Part shown: positions 34,540-44,076 of the stretch, in pieces
Layout of the letters: each line of letters begins with the position of its first letter
How positions within the stretch are numbered: position 1 is the stretch's first letter
From: Ovis canadensis
Lineage: Eukaryota > Chordata > Mammalia > Artiodactyla > Bovidae
Reading direction: 5' to 3'
Assembly: GCF_042477335.2 (NCBI RefSeq)
Contig: NC_091262.1
Coordinates: 72,836,001 to 72,900,000 of the forward strand
DNA: 64,000 nucleotides
Translations under genes and position numbers: made by a program
Notes under the pieces: model-generated
The model's database searches: none
What the model was told of the DNA's origin: nothing
Seen by the model: only the letters and a program-made list of their open reading frames with translations

Positions 34540-34750
34540 CCATTGCTTATTGGGATTGACAACTTTGCCCAGAAAGAGGATGCTCTGGCTGTCCTGGAAA
34601 CTGATGACCATCAGGAAGAGACTGTTGAAATGCACAGTGATGGATTAGGTGCTCCTAGCAGAGAAATGAATCTTGATGCCCATGGTGGCAGCTGCTTCAG
34701 TGTGCTCCTCGGTCATCTAAACCACAGCCATTATGCAGCACCATGGGGCC
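34540..34750 (-). pseudogene. Relic last exon of an older serpin, minus strand
   Basis: The reverse complement reads as a decayed serpin exon 5. It has a VLHN-like start (about 34,740), the hinge TEAAAT after a frame break, then ITVHFN, then FLMVISFQDSQSILFLGKVV and NPNK at about 34,547. There are in-frame stops and frame changes. It lacks the tight similarity to genes 1 and 2 that the 37.6-kb copy shows, so it is either an older duplicate or from another clade A serpin. No companion exons were found nearby. Confidence 0.75.
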
Positions 34751-35849
34751 AATAGGGCTTCATACACTTAGATGCCAGAGCAGGTGTCTGGTTTGGCTGT
34801 GAGGGCAGGCAGTGGGGTGGGTCTGTGGAATCCAGCCTGTGAAATGTGTGGCCTGTGCGTTACAGTCCATGAGGTCGGAAAGGGTCGAACATGACTTAGC
34901 CACTGAACGACTATAGCAATCAGAGCAGTAGCGGCGACAGTAATAGTTGCTAACTGCTGGTCTTTTGGGGAAGATGCTCTCTGGTCATTTAAGGGCAGTG
35001 GTAGTTCACAGGGTCAGGTAACTTGGCCAAGGCTGTGTGACTATTAAATGTCAACCCAAGATTTCAGCTGAAGCCTGCTGACTCCAAAGTCACCATGGAT
35101 AACTGCAGGCAGGGGGAAACACAGCCATATATAAGTCATCCTGTGTATTCAAGCTCAAGGTACCATTGCCTATTCAAACTCAAAGTACCATCTTGTTTCC
35201 AGATTACTCTATCTTTCCCCATTAGACTCTCCTATCATCCCTCCTGATTTCCCCAGTCTGAAACATAACATCCCGTCATTTGGAAAACTCTCTGGTCCTT
35301 ATTTTCAATAGAATTATTTCTCCTTTGTGCCTGCCACTCTTGCTTCCTTCATCCCTGTAACCAGGGGAAACTATGACTTCCAGAGCATCCTCTGCCCTCT
35401 TCATGTCTATGTCTGCACTGCTGAGATACTGGAAATCACACTGCTACACAGGTCAATGATCTGACCTCCAGCTCCCCATCCTGCCTGCTAGAACTTTGAG
35501 GTTTCCTGATGTCTCCCTGTCTCCTCCCTCCCAGACTTCTGCATTTGCATCTCCAAGCAGGATTCAGTAAGTAGATAACATCTCTCTGTAGCACAGGGAA
35601 AGCAGGAGTCATTTGAGGGGAGCTCCCTCACCTCTGGCCACGTGATTAGGGCCACACTCTCACCCTCTTGTCCTCTTTCTAGAATGGAAGGTGTGCCATG
35701 CCTCTGGTCTAAGGGCTCCTCTCTTGTGCTTGGCATCCTATCCATCCCCACCTCATCATCTCTGATTAACTTCTTCCATCTTCTATGGGATCACTCACCT
35801 AGAGCCGAATATCCTAGAGGGTGAAGTCAAGTGAGACTGAGGAAGCATT
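34751..35849. other. Intergenic sequence with a BovA piece and MIR-like piece
   Basis: 34,851-34,935 is a plus-strand BovA tail fragment (GTTACAGTCCATGAGGTCGG, GTCGAACATGACTTAGCC). 34,985-35,095 resembles MIR (GTCAGGTAACTTGGCCAAGG, CTGTGTGACTATTAAATGTC). 35,100-35,849 holds nothing I recognise. Confidence 0.5.
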
Positions 35850-36270
35850 ACTACAAACAAAGTTAGAGGGGGTGACAGAATTCCAGCTGAGCTATTTGAA
35901 ATCCTAAAAGTCGATGCTGTTAAAGTGCTGTACTCAAGATGTCAGCAAATTTGAAAAACTCAGTAGAGGCCACAAAATGGAAAAAGTCAGTTTTCATTCC
36001 ACCCCAAAGAAGGGCAATGCCAAAGAGTGTTCAAACTGTTGTACAGTTTCAGCATGTCACATGTTAGTAAGGTTATGCTCAAAAACCTTCAAGCTAGGCT
36101 TCAGCCGTAAGTGGACCGAGAACTTCCAGATATACTAGCTGGTTTTAGTAAGAACAGAGGAACGAGATATCAAATTGCCAATATTCGTCGGATCCTGGAG
36201 AAAGCAGGGAAATTCCAGAAAAGCATCTACTTCTGCTTCACTGACTACGCAAAAGCCTTTGGCTGTATTG
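35850..36270 (+). mobile_element. BovB reverse transcriptase fragment, plus strand
   Basis: Plus-strand BovB internal segment: translation pieces include KGNAKECSN, a GFSKNRGTRYQIANIRRILE stretch and FCFTDYAKAF just before 36,270, then the element stops. Several stops and frameshifts lie upstream. Confidence 0.85.
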
Positions 36271-36273
36271 TCG

Positions 36274-36978
36274 TTGTTCAGTCGCTCAGTCCTGTTTGCC
36301 TCTTTGCGATCCTGTGGACTGCAGCACGCTAGGCTTCCCTGTCCTTCACTGTCTCCCGGAGGTTGCTCAAACTCATGTCCATTGAGTCGATGATGCCATT
36401 TAACCATCTCACCCTCTGTGTTCTGCTTCTCCTCCCACCTTTAATCTTTCCCAGCATCAGGATCTTTTCCAATGAGTCAGTTCTTCACATCAGGTGGCCA
36501 AAGTATTGGAGCTTCAGAATATTCAATGAATGAATATTCAGGGTTGATTTCCTTTAGGATTGACAGGCTTGATCTCTTTGCTGTCCAAAGGACTCTCAAG
36601 AATTTTCTCCAGCCCCACAGTTCAAAAGCATCAATTCTTCAGTATTTCTCCTTCTTTATGTCCAGCTCTCACATACACAGATGACTTCTGGAAAAACCAT
36701 AGCTTTGACTACACAGATCTTTGTCAGTAAAGTGATGTCTCTGCCTATTAATATGCCATCTAGGTTTGTCATAGCTTTTCTTCCAAGGAGTAAGCATCTT
36801 TTAATTTCATGGCTGCAATCACTTTCCAGTGAGTTTGGAGCCCAAGAAAATAAAGTTTATAACTTTCCATTTTTTCCACATCTATTTGCCATGAAGTGAT
36901 GGAACTGGATGCCATGATCTTAGTTTTCTGAATGTTGAGTTTTAAGCCAGGTTTTTCACTTGTCTCTTTCACTCTTTT
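36274..36978 (-). mobile_element. BovB 3' region, minus strand, head-to-head with previous fragment
   Basis: Reverse-strand BovB with its 3' end at the left (TTGTTCAGTCGCTCAGTCCTG) running to TTTTTCACTTGTCTCTTTCAC at about 36,970. It abuts the plus-strand fragment on the left and the inverted serpin flank on the right. Confidence 0.88.
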
Positions 36979-37430
36979 GAAAGTAGCTGGTCTCCCATGA
37001 TGGGGTGCTGGCGGCAGAGGGGTGGGCCTGGGGGGAGGAGGGCCCAGCTCAGCTGCAGGATGGGGACGCCCAGGGGCTGTGCCAGCAGAGGTCAGGGTCG
37101 AAGCCCCTGCAGGTAGGCATGAGGGCACATCCCAGGCCCTGGGGAGGAAGGAGTGAACCTGGGCATGGACCCAGAGCCCCTGGAAGTGGGCAGCAGGCAG
37201 CAGGGCCCCTCCCTGTTCTAGGCCTGTGGTCCAGTGGATTTGATCACAGGCACAAAGCCTGCTCCTGGGCTGGTTGGGGAGGCTGAGGCAGAGGGATCCA
37301 GGGTCTGGGGTGGGCCGAGCATGTGTGGGAGGTCAGGGGCTTATCCTCGGGGACCAGGCAGCAGCAGGGCGTGGAGTCAGGCAGAAAAAGGTGGAGACAC
37401 ACAGGAAGGAGTGCAGTCCCAGGAAGGTGG

Positions 37431-37436
37431 TTTATT
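37431..37436 (-). promoter_or_regulatory. Poly(A) signal of the inverted serpin pseudogene
   Basis: TTTATT on the plus strand is AATAAA on the minus strand, within CAGCAATAAACCACC, matching CAGCAATAAAGCACC of gene 1. Confidence 0.8.
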
Positions 37437-37596
37437 GCTGTGAAGGTCTCGGAGCCTCCTCGTGACCAGGACACAGACTCCCCATGCATGGGGAGGCCCC
37501 AGCAGAGTCACTGTCACCTTCCCAGGGGAGAGCAGGTGGGGACAGGCTGTGCCGAGGGACCTGGGCTCCCAGTTCCTTACCACTCAGAGTGGAGCT

Positions 37597-37782
37597 CTAG
37601 GCTTCACTGGGGTTGATGATTTTGCCCTAAAAGATGATGCTCTGAGAATCTTTGCTGAGTATGGAAAATAGAAATGGCCTGTTGAAATGCACCGTGATCA
37701 TTGGGCATATGAATCTAGAGAACAGGTTAACTTTGCTTCTTGCGGCAGCAGCTGCTTCTGTGCCCAGCTCCCCCACGTCCCC
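37597..37782 (-). pseudogene. SERPINA3-like: Pseudogene exon 5 with internal stop
   Basis: The acceptor CTGACAG is kept. The exon opens directly at GDVGELGTEAAAAA, so the first seven or so codons (VVHKAVL in the partners) are missing while phase is kept. A loop of different sequence (RSKVNLFSRFICPM) leads to ITVHFNRPFLFSILSKDSQS and IIF, then a TAG at 37,627-37,629 where the intact genes have a Leu codon, then GKIINPSEA and the normal stop at 37,597-37,599. 186 nt against 195 nt in the intact genes. Confidence 0.88.
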
Positions 37783-38615
37783 CTGTCAGGACACCAGAGC
37801 AATACTCACCGGAGATGGGCTGGGCTGAGGTGAGCAGTCGCCTAGCGCCTCTAAGGGGGCAGACCTTCATCCACCTTCTGCAGCTGGCCTGTCACTACGC
37901 TGCTAACCTGTTCAGTTTGTCCACCCAACAGACCTCTCAGCCGGTTCACATAGACGTGACCCACGGCTGTGCAAAGCGCAGTCAAAGGCACTAAGTCCTG
38001 GGCCCAGGGTCAGAGAAGCAAAGTGCAGGGGCTCCATGATCTGGATTTCCCTCTGTCTGAGTCCAGAGACTCTGCTGTCCCCCAAACACCCCCTAGTGCA
38101 GGGGGAGGGACCATGTCAAGGCACTTTTATTTCAGCAACTGTCCACAGTCCAGCCATGTCGAAGCAGCAGATGAGCGGCACTGCTTTCTGCTCCTCTCTT
38201 GCCCCCGCTCATGTGCCCCTGAGCCCTCAGATACCTTGCCTCAGATTGGCTTCCCAGCCCCGGACCATGAGGCCCCATAGCCCCTGTGCCTCTTTTACCG
38301 GGTCCTCTGGCAGGTGGGTGCAGGGGAGATTGCAGGGCTGCCCAGTCACTGCCCCTCCCCGCCCCACACCCCGAACTCCTGGATTCACTCTAGCTTCTCT
38401 GCTTCTAGGACCACAGTACCAGGACCCCTGGTGTTCTTCTCTAGTTGCTCATAGTGCATTTTCATCGCAATAGCCCTGAGCCATTGTTAGTCACTGCTGG
38501 GCTCTGCACATGAGCCAAGAAGTATCATGTTCCTTTTAAAAATGACAGGATTCAAGGGTAGAGGACTTTAGTTATTTGCTGCCATGGACAATATAATTGG
38601 AGCATGAAAGTTGAA

Positions 38616-38820
38616 ACAGTGTTAGTCGCTCAGTGGTGTCTGACTCTCTGGAACCCCATGGACTATAGCTCGCCAGACTCCTCTGTCCCTGGGATTTCCC
38701 AGCCAGAATAGTGGAATGGGTGGCCATTCCCTTCTCTAGGCGATCTTCCCAACCCAGGGATCCAACCTGGGTCTCTCATTGCAGATAGTTTCTTTGCCCT
38801 CTGGGCCACCAGGGGAACCT
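38616..38820 (-). mobile_element. Bov-tA SINE in pseudogene intron 4
   Basis: GTTAGTCGCTCAGTGGTGTC, CCAGAATAGTGGAATGGG and CTCTGGGCCACCAGGGGAACC mark a reverse-strand Bov-tA. Confidence 0.85.
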
Positions 38821-39091
38821 CCCTTTGGAGGGTGGGGATTCACTGCTGACCCCACAGCAGAGTCCTTCCAGTGACTGCTTTCTGGGTCACATTACATTTA
38901 GGGAAAATGGGGACCAGTCCCCAGCACTGTTGGACCACAGCTGTCCTTGGCTTGAGGATTTTAGAGTGAGGGTGATTTTATAATGAGAAATGCAGTTATT
39001 TTGCATATTCAAGATTATCCAAAATCTGCCTGACCTTCCACATTTCAAGCTTTGATGCAGAGGATGAATGGTCAGAAGTTTAAAGACCTAC

Positions 39092-39244
39092 CTGGGAAAC
39101 TGCCCAGTTCTGGGCCCCTGTCAATCCTGCCAGGTCAGCCTCGCGGGTGAAGACTTTTGTCACACCCAGCTGGGGAAGGATTTCGTCCAGATGATAGTCC
39201 CTGGAGATGGAGAATTTTGGCAGATGGAGGTCACAAATCTATGC
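39092..39244 (-). pseudogene. SERPINA3-like: Pseudogene exon 4, frameshifted
   Basis: Minus-strand acceptor CTTCCTAG and donor CCCAG|GTAGGT are both intact. The body encodes DLHLPKFSISRDYHLDEIL, then PQLGVTKVFTREADLAG and NWAVSQ, very like human SERPINA3. The exon is 153 nt instead of 151, with the 2 extra nt near the 5' end, so the frame from exon 3 would not reach the serpin frame. Confidence 0.85.
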
Positions 39245-39559
39245 CTAGGAAGTGAGAAAAAGCTTGAACGTTCGCTTGACTCGGGGCCTGCCTGCCTTTC
39301 TGCCACCTCACAGCAGGTCTGCTTTTCTCTCCTCCATTCGCTTCTCCCTGTGATGAGTGCCCCTTCCTCAGCTTCTAGACCCCTCAGGCTAACCCTCCTT
39401 AATTCACTAATTATCCATTCGCATCTGCAGCTGTCTCACATGCCAGGTAGTGCGCCAGGGCTGGGCTGTGGAGGTTCCTGGGCCTGACCTTGTAAGTCCC
39501 TTAAGCCCCTCTTTGCAGGAAGCAGGTGGCTGACAGCGACCTTTTTGTCTTTCTCTGTA

Positions 39560-39849
39560 GCAAAGCTACGCATATGAATTCTTTCTGGTTGCTCTGGGTC
39601 TTCATCGCTACCCACCGGCCTTCTCTAGTTGCGGCGAGTGGGGGCTACTCTTTTTGCGGCGTGCGGGCTTCTCCAGCAGCGGCTTCTCCCGTTGTGGAGC
39701 ACAGGCTCTCTAGGCATGCAGACTTCGGTGGTTGTGGAGCACAGGCTTAGTTTCTCCATGACATGTGGGATCTTCCCAGACCAGGGATCAAACCCGTGCC
39801 CCCTGCATTGACAGGCAGATTCCTAATCACTGTACCACTAGAGAACTCC
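39560..39849 (-). mobile_element. CHR-type SINE in pseudogene intron 3
   Basis: TTCTCTAGTTGCGGCGAGTG, GGTTGTGGAGCACAGGC, TCTTCCCAGACCAGGGATC and the end CACTGTACCACTAGAGAACTC. Reverse-strand, near full length. Confidence 0.85.
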
Positions 39850-40740
39850 AAAGCTATATCTAGCCTTTTCACCAGGTGCCCCCATGCTTAACTAATATCT
39901 GGTCTAAGCACCCCTTTCAAAAGCTCTTGATCACACAGTGCCTTAACTAATCTGTGGGTTCTTTTCTTTGATTAAAGAAGTAGAAATGAAGAATAAGGAA
40001 TTATCAGGTGACTAGACCCTTTCCCCAGATTCCCCTTCAGTATCTGGGGAGCAGATGCTGTGAACAAGACAGTGTCTAAAAAAGGTCACAAGGAGTCCAC
40101 AGGTGTGTACTCATTGGGAGATGAAGAATCTGACCCTTTACCTCGATGGTTAACTGAGATTACATCCCTTTTTTCCTTTTAAAAACTTTCATGGTCAACC
40201 AGAGTCTTAGGAATTGATTCTAGAAAATGAATCCAACTTCTCCCCATGTTGCCAGACTCTTGAATAAAGCAAGCTTTCCTTCTCCAACCAACACTTGTCT
40301 CTCCAGTGCTGGATTCTTGGTGGCCAGTAGCCCAAACCTGAATTCCATAAGAGCCCTGCTCCTCAAGCCTGCAGGGCATGGAGACACATTCACTCTGATA
40401 GGGATCCATGGCTACTGGAAGACTATGCGGGTTGGGCTGCTTCACGGGCACCAGGAAGACTTCCTGCAGGAGGTGGCATCCAGCCTGGATCATAAGGAGA
40501 GGACTAAGCTGGCTGGGTGAAGAGGAGGGCAGGAGGCAGGAAGATGTACCTGTAGGAAAGAGGGAAGTAAGGGAGGCTGCTCCACAGCATGAGGGCAGCC
40601 TGAGGGTGGGCTGCAGGGAAGGGCGGGCTGGGCAAGGACTTACTGAACGTTCTCCATGGGCCAGGCGTGTGTAGATCCACGTCCCCTCAGTGCTTGTAAA
40701 TCAAGGTGTCTAATGAATATTCTGTCCATTTACAGCTATT

Positions 40741-41227
40741 CACTGAGCCCCCAAAATTAAAATATAGTCAGCCACTGTTTCCCCATCTATTTGCCATGAA
40801 GTGATGGGACCAGATGCCATGATCTTAGTTTTCTAAATGTTGAGCTTTAAGCCAACACTTACTCACTCACTAAGTATTTATTGAGTGTCCACTGTGTGTT
40901 AAACCCGGTTGCTGTTGTTCAGTTGCTAAGTCACATCCGACTCTTTGCGATCCCGTGGGCTGTAGCATGCCAGGCTTCCCTGTCCATCACCAACTCCCAG
41001 AGTTTGCTCAGCATCAGTCCTTTCAATGTATATTCAGGCTTAACTCCTGGAATCTTATTGAGAATATAATCCTGTACAAAAGTGTCAGAGTCCCCACTCT
41101 CGAAGAGTTTTGAGTGTAGTAACGGGCACTGATGAGTAAACTGGCAGTTAAAATACATATTGTGCTTTATTCTTTGTAACAGAGTGGGTCAGGTGGACTT
41201 TTATCTCAAACCATGTATAAAACTTAG
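40741..41227 (-). mobile_element. Two short BovB fragments, minus strand
   Basis: 40,770-40,857 (CACTGTTTCCCCATCTATTTG, GATGCCATGATCTTAGTTTTC) is an internal piece. 40,909-41,045 (TTGTTCAGTTGCTAAGTCAC, CCATCACCAACTCCCAGAG) is a 3'-end piece with an internal deletion. The rest is unassigned. Confidence 0.75.
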
Positions 41228-41230
41228 CTC

Positions 41231-41375
41231 AAAGATTTCCCTGGTGGTTCAATGGCTAGAGCTTCACACCCCAGTGCAGGGGCTGAGGTTCAATGCCTGG
41301 TCAGGGAACTAGCTCTCACGTGTGGCAGCTAAGACTCTGTGCAGCTAAATAAAGAAATGTATATTTTTAAAAACT
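41231..41375 (+). mobile_element. CHR-type SINE, plus strand
   Basis: GATTTCCCTGGTGGTTCAATGG head, GGTCAGGGAACTAGCTCTCA body, A-rich tail (TTTTTAAAAAC). Confidence 0.85.
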
Positions 41376-41757
41376 TTACTCAAAATAGTTCAGACCTAAA
41401 TATAACAACCAAACCCATAAATATCAGAGAAAAGCAAAATTAACATCCTTGGATTTGGCAATAGATTCTAAAACCTGACATCAAAAATCATGAGCAACAA
41501 CAAAAAAGGAGATAAATTGAACTTTCAAAATCAGAATTTTTTTGCATCAAAAGACACTATCATGAGAGTAAAAAGACAAATTACAAAATAAGAGAAAATA
41601 TTTACAAATCAAATACGTGATGGGAAAATTGTATCTATAATACTTAAAGAACACTTACAACTCAACAACAAGAAAATCCGATGAAAAATTAAACAGAGGA
41701 CTTGAATGTCATTTCCAAAGAAGATACACAAATGGCTGGTAAGGACTGAACAAAATC

Positions 41758-41761
<4 letters not shown>

Positions 41762-41799
<38 letters not shown>
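41762..41799 (+). repeat. (TG)19 microsatellite
   Basis: Perfect dinucleotide run at the tail junction of the Bov-tA SINE that follows. Confidence 0.95.
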
Positions 41800-41802
<3 letters not shown>

Positions 41803-41998
41803 ACGCTCAGTTGTGTCCGACCCCAAGGATTCTAGCCCACCAGGCTCCTCTGTGTGTAGAATTTCCCAGGCAAGAATACTGGAGTGGGTTGCCATTTCCT
41901 CCTCCAGAGAATCTTTCCAACCCAGGAATCAAACCTGTGTCTCTTGCATCTCCTGCATTGGCAGGAGGGTTCTTTTTACTGGAGACACCAGGGAGGCC
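41800..41998 (-). mobile_element. Bov-tA SINE, minus strand, nested in old L1
   Basis: CACGCTCAGTTGTGTCCGAC, GCAAGAATACTGGAGTGGG and ACTGGAGACACCAGGGAGGCC. Confidence 0.87.
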
Positions 41999-42114
41999 AC
42001 CTGGTCAGAAATAAATCTGACCCTCATTCATACATAGAGAAATGCAAGTAAAAAGCACAGTGAGATACCACCTGATATCTACTAGAATGATAATGATAAT
42101 GATAATAGTATATG

Positions 42115-42325
42115 CTGCTACTGCTGCTAAGTCGCTGGGATTCTCCAGGCAAGAACACTGGAGTGGGTTGCCATTTCCTTCTCCAATGTGTGAAAGTGAA
42201 AAGTGCAAGTGAAGTCGCTCAGTCGTGTCCGACTCTTAGCGACCCCATGAACTGCAGCCCACCAGGCTCCTCCATCCATGGGATTTTCCAGGCAAGAGTA
42301 CTGGAGTGGGTGCCATTGCCTCACG
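42115..42325 (-). mobile_element. BovA2 SINE, minus strand, nested in old L1
   Basis: CTGCTACTGCTGCTAAGTCGC start, two BovA monomers with AAGAACACTGGAGTGGGTTG and AAGAGTACTGGAGTGGG. A (GATAAT)n microsatellite (42,086-42,107) precedes it. Confidence 0.87.
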
Positions 42326-42927
42326 TTACATGTGCTTTAATAATATATAATACCAATAATAATGATAAATAAATAACCAGTGTTGTCAAGAATATGGAGT
42401 AGTTAGAACCCTCATACACTGCTGGTGAAAATAAAACGGTGCAGCTGCTGTGGAAATCAGCTTGGTGGTTCCTCAAAGAATGAAAGGTAGAGTTACCATA
42501 TGACCCAGCAACTCCACTCCCATGTACACACCCAAGAAAAACGAAAATGCATTTTCACATAATAGCCTATACCTGAATGTTTGCAGTAGCATGACCCCTC
42601 GAAACCTGAAACAGACAAATGACCAGCAACTGACAAGTGGATAAACACAGTATGATATCTTCAGACAACGGACCGAATTCAGCCAGTGGAATTCAGCCAT
42701 GAAAAGGAATGAAGGACTGACTCACGCACCCCGTGGATGAACCGTGAAAGCATCAAGCTATGTGGATGAAGCCAGGGATGAAAGATCACATACCGTATGA
42801 TTCCCTTTATAGAAAATGTGCGGACATTAAATCTGGAGCCAGAGAAAGCATATTAGCAACTACTTCTTAGTGTTGGGGAAAGGCAGTAGTGCAGAGTGAG
42901 AGCTTAACGGGTATGGGGTCTCACTGT

Positions 42928-43134
42928 TTGTTTAGTCATTTAGTTGTGTCTGACTCTTTTTGGCAACCCCCAGGGACTGTAGCCCATCGGGGCTCCTCTG
43001 TCCATGGGATTTCCCAGGCAAGAATACTAGAGTGGGTTGCCATTTCCTTCTCCAGGCGATCTTCCTGACCCAGGGATCCAACCCACATCTCCTGCCTTGT
43101 AGGTAAATTCTATACCAATGAGCCCACAGGGAAT
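42928..43134 (-). mobile_element. Bov-tA SINE, minus strand, nested in old L1
   Basis: TTAGTCATTTAGTTGTGTCTG, AAGAATACTAGAGTGGG, CTTCCTGACCCAGGGATCC and the reversed head ATGAGCCCACAGGGAA. Confidence 0.87.
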
Positions 43135-43371
43135 TTAGAGATGATTTTTTAAAAGTTGGAAAGTAAAACTTGGTGATGATTGCACAGCAATTGAGAATGT
43201 ACCAATTGCCATTGAATTTTACACTTTAAAATGATTCACTTTTAGGTATTTAAATATCTCAATTTCAGAGAGAAAGAAGAGAGAATTTGATGTAGGGTAA
43301 CTAAACTCCCTGTGTAGCCATTGTTTGGATTCTAATTGAAAGAAACCAATAAAAAAAAAAAAAAACATAAT

Positions 43372-44076
43372 AGATGGGGAAACAGTGTCAGAATTTATTT
43401 TCTTGGGCTCCAAAATCACTGCAGATGGTGACTGCAGCCATGAAATTAAAAGATGCTTATTCCTTGAAAGAAAAGTTATGACCAACCTAGATAGCATTTT
43501 CAAAAGCAGAGACATTACTTTGCTGACTAAGGTCTGTCTAGTCAAGGCTATGGTTTTTCCAGTGGGCATGTATGGATGTGAGAGTTGGACTGTGAAGAAG
43601 GCTGAGCGCCGAAGAATTGATGCTTTTGAACTGTGGTGTTGGAGAAGACTCTTGAGAGTCCCTTGGACTGCAAGGAGATCCAACCAGTCCATTCTGAAGA
43701 TCAGCCCTGGGATTTCTTTGGAAGGAATGATGCTAAAGCTGAAACTCCAGTACTTTGGCCACCTCATGCGAAGAGTTGACTCATTGGAAAAGACTCTGAT
43801 GCTAGGAGGGATTGTGGGCAGGAGAAGAAGGGGACGACAGAGGATGAGATGGCTGGATGGCATCACTGACTCGATGGACGTGAGTCTGAGTGAACTCCGG
43901 GAGTTGGTGATGGACAGGGAGGCCTGGTGTGCTGCGATTCATGGGGTCGCAGAGTCAGACATGACTGAGCGACTGAACTGAACTGAACTCGGAGACAGTG
44001 AAGGACAGGGAATTCTGGCATGCTACAGTCCATGGTGTCACAAAGAGTTGGACACAACTTAGCATCTGAACAGCAA
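43372..44076 (+). mobile_element. BovB 3' end, plus strand, plus a second short tail
   Basis: 5'-truncated BovB starting at GATGGGGAAACAGTGTCAG just after an A-run (about 43,350-43,365). The translation stays open over 43,385-43,981 ([60 protein letters not shown]). This is the C-terminal tail of the BovB polyprotein, with no RT catalytic box, so it is not a gene. A second partial tail (GACAGTGAAGGACAGGGAATTC to CTTAGCATCTGAACAGC) follows. Confidence 0.88.

Larger units (their letters stand above)
36979..40740 (-). pseudogene. SERPINA3-like: Inverted, 5'-truncated SERPINA3-like pseudogene
   Basis: The reverse complement aligns in order with the 3' half of genes 1 and 2. Part of intron 3 is at about 40,740-39,250, with GCTGTAAATGGA and GCCACCTCCTGCAGGAAG. 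Exon 4 is 39,244-39,092, intron 4 is 39,091-37,783, exon 5 is 37,782-37,597, the poly(A) signal is at 37,436-37,431, and the 3' flank runs to 36,979. Exons 1-3 are absent. Exon 4 is 2 nt longer than its partners and exon 5 has a premature TAG and a shortened start, so it cannot encode a working serpin. A Bov-tA and a CHR SINE have inserted in its introns. It lies between two direct-orientation functional copies, which points to an inverted duplication. Confidence 0.9.
41376..43250 (+). mobile_element. Ancient L1 3' end, plus strand, interrupted by three SINEs
   Basis: Old L1 segments at 41,376-41,760 (GCATCAAAAGACACTATCA, CTTGAATGTCATTTCCAAAG), 42,000-42,110 (CACAGTGAGATACCACCTG) and 42,370-42,920 (ATATGACCCAGCAACTCCACTC, GGAATTCAGCCATGAAAAGG). 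It ends at about 43,240 with TTGAATTTTACACTTTAAAATG. The breaks correspond exactly to younger SINEs, so the host L1 is the oldest layer. Confidence 0.82.

Noticed and set aside
43385-43981. 198-codon plus-strand open frame
   Set aside because: It is the C-terminal tail of a BovB polyprotein without catalytic domain, inside a 5'-truncated element.
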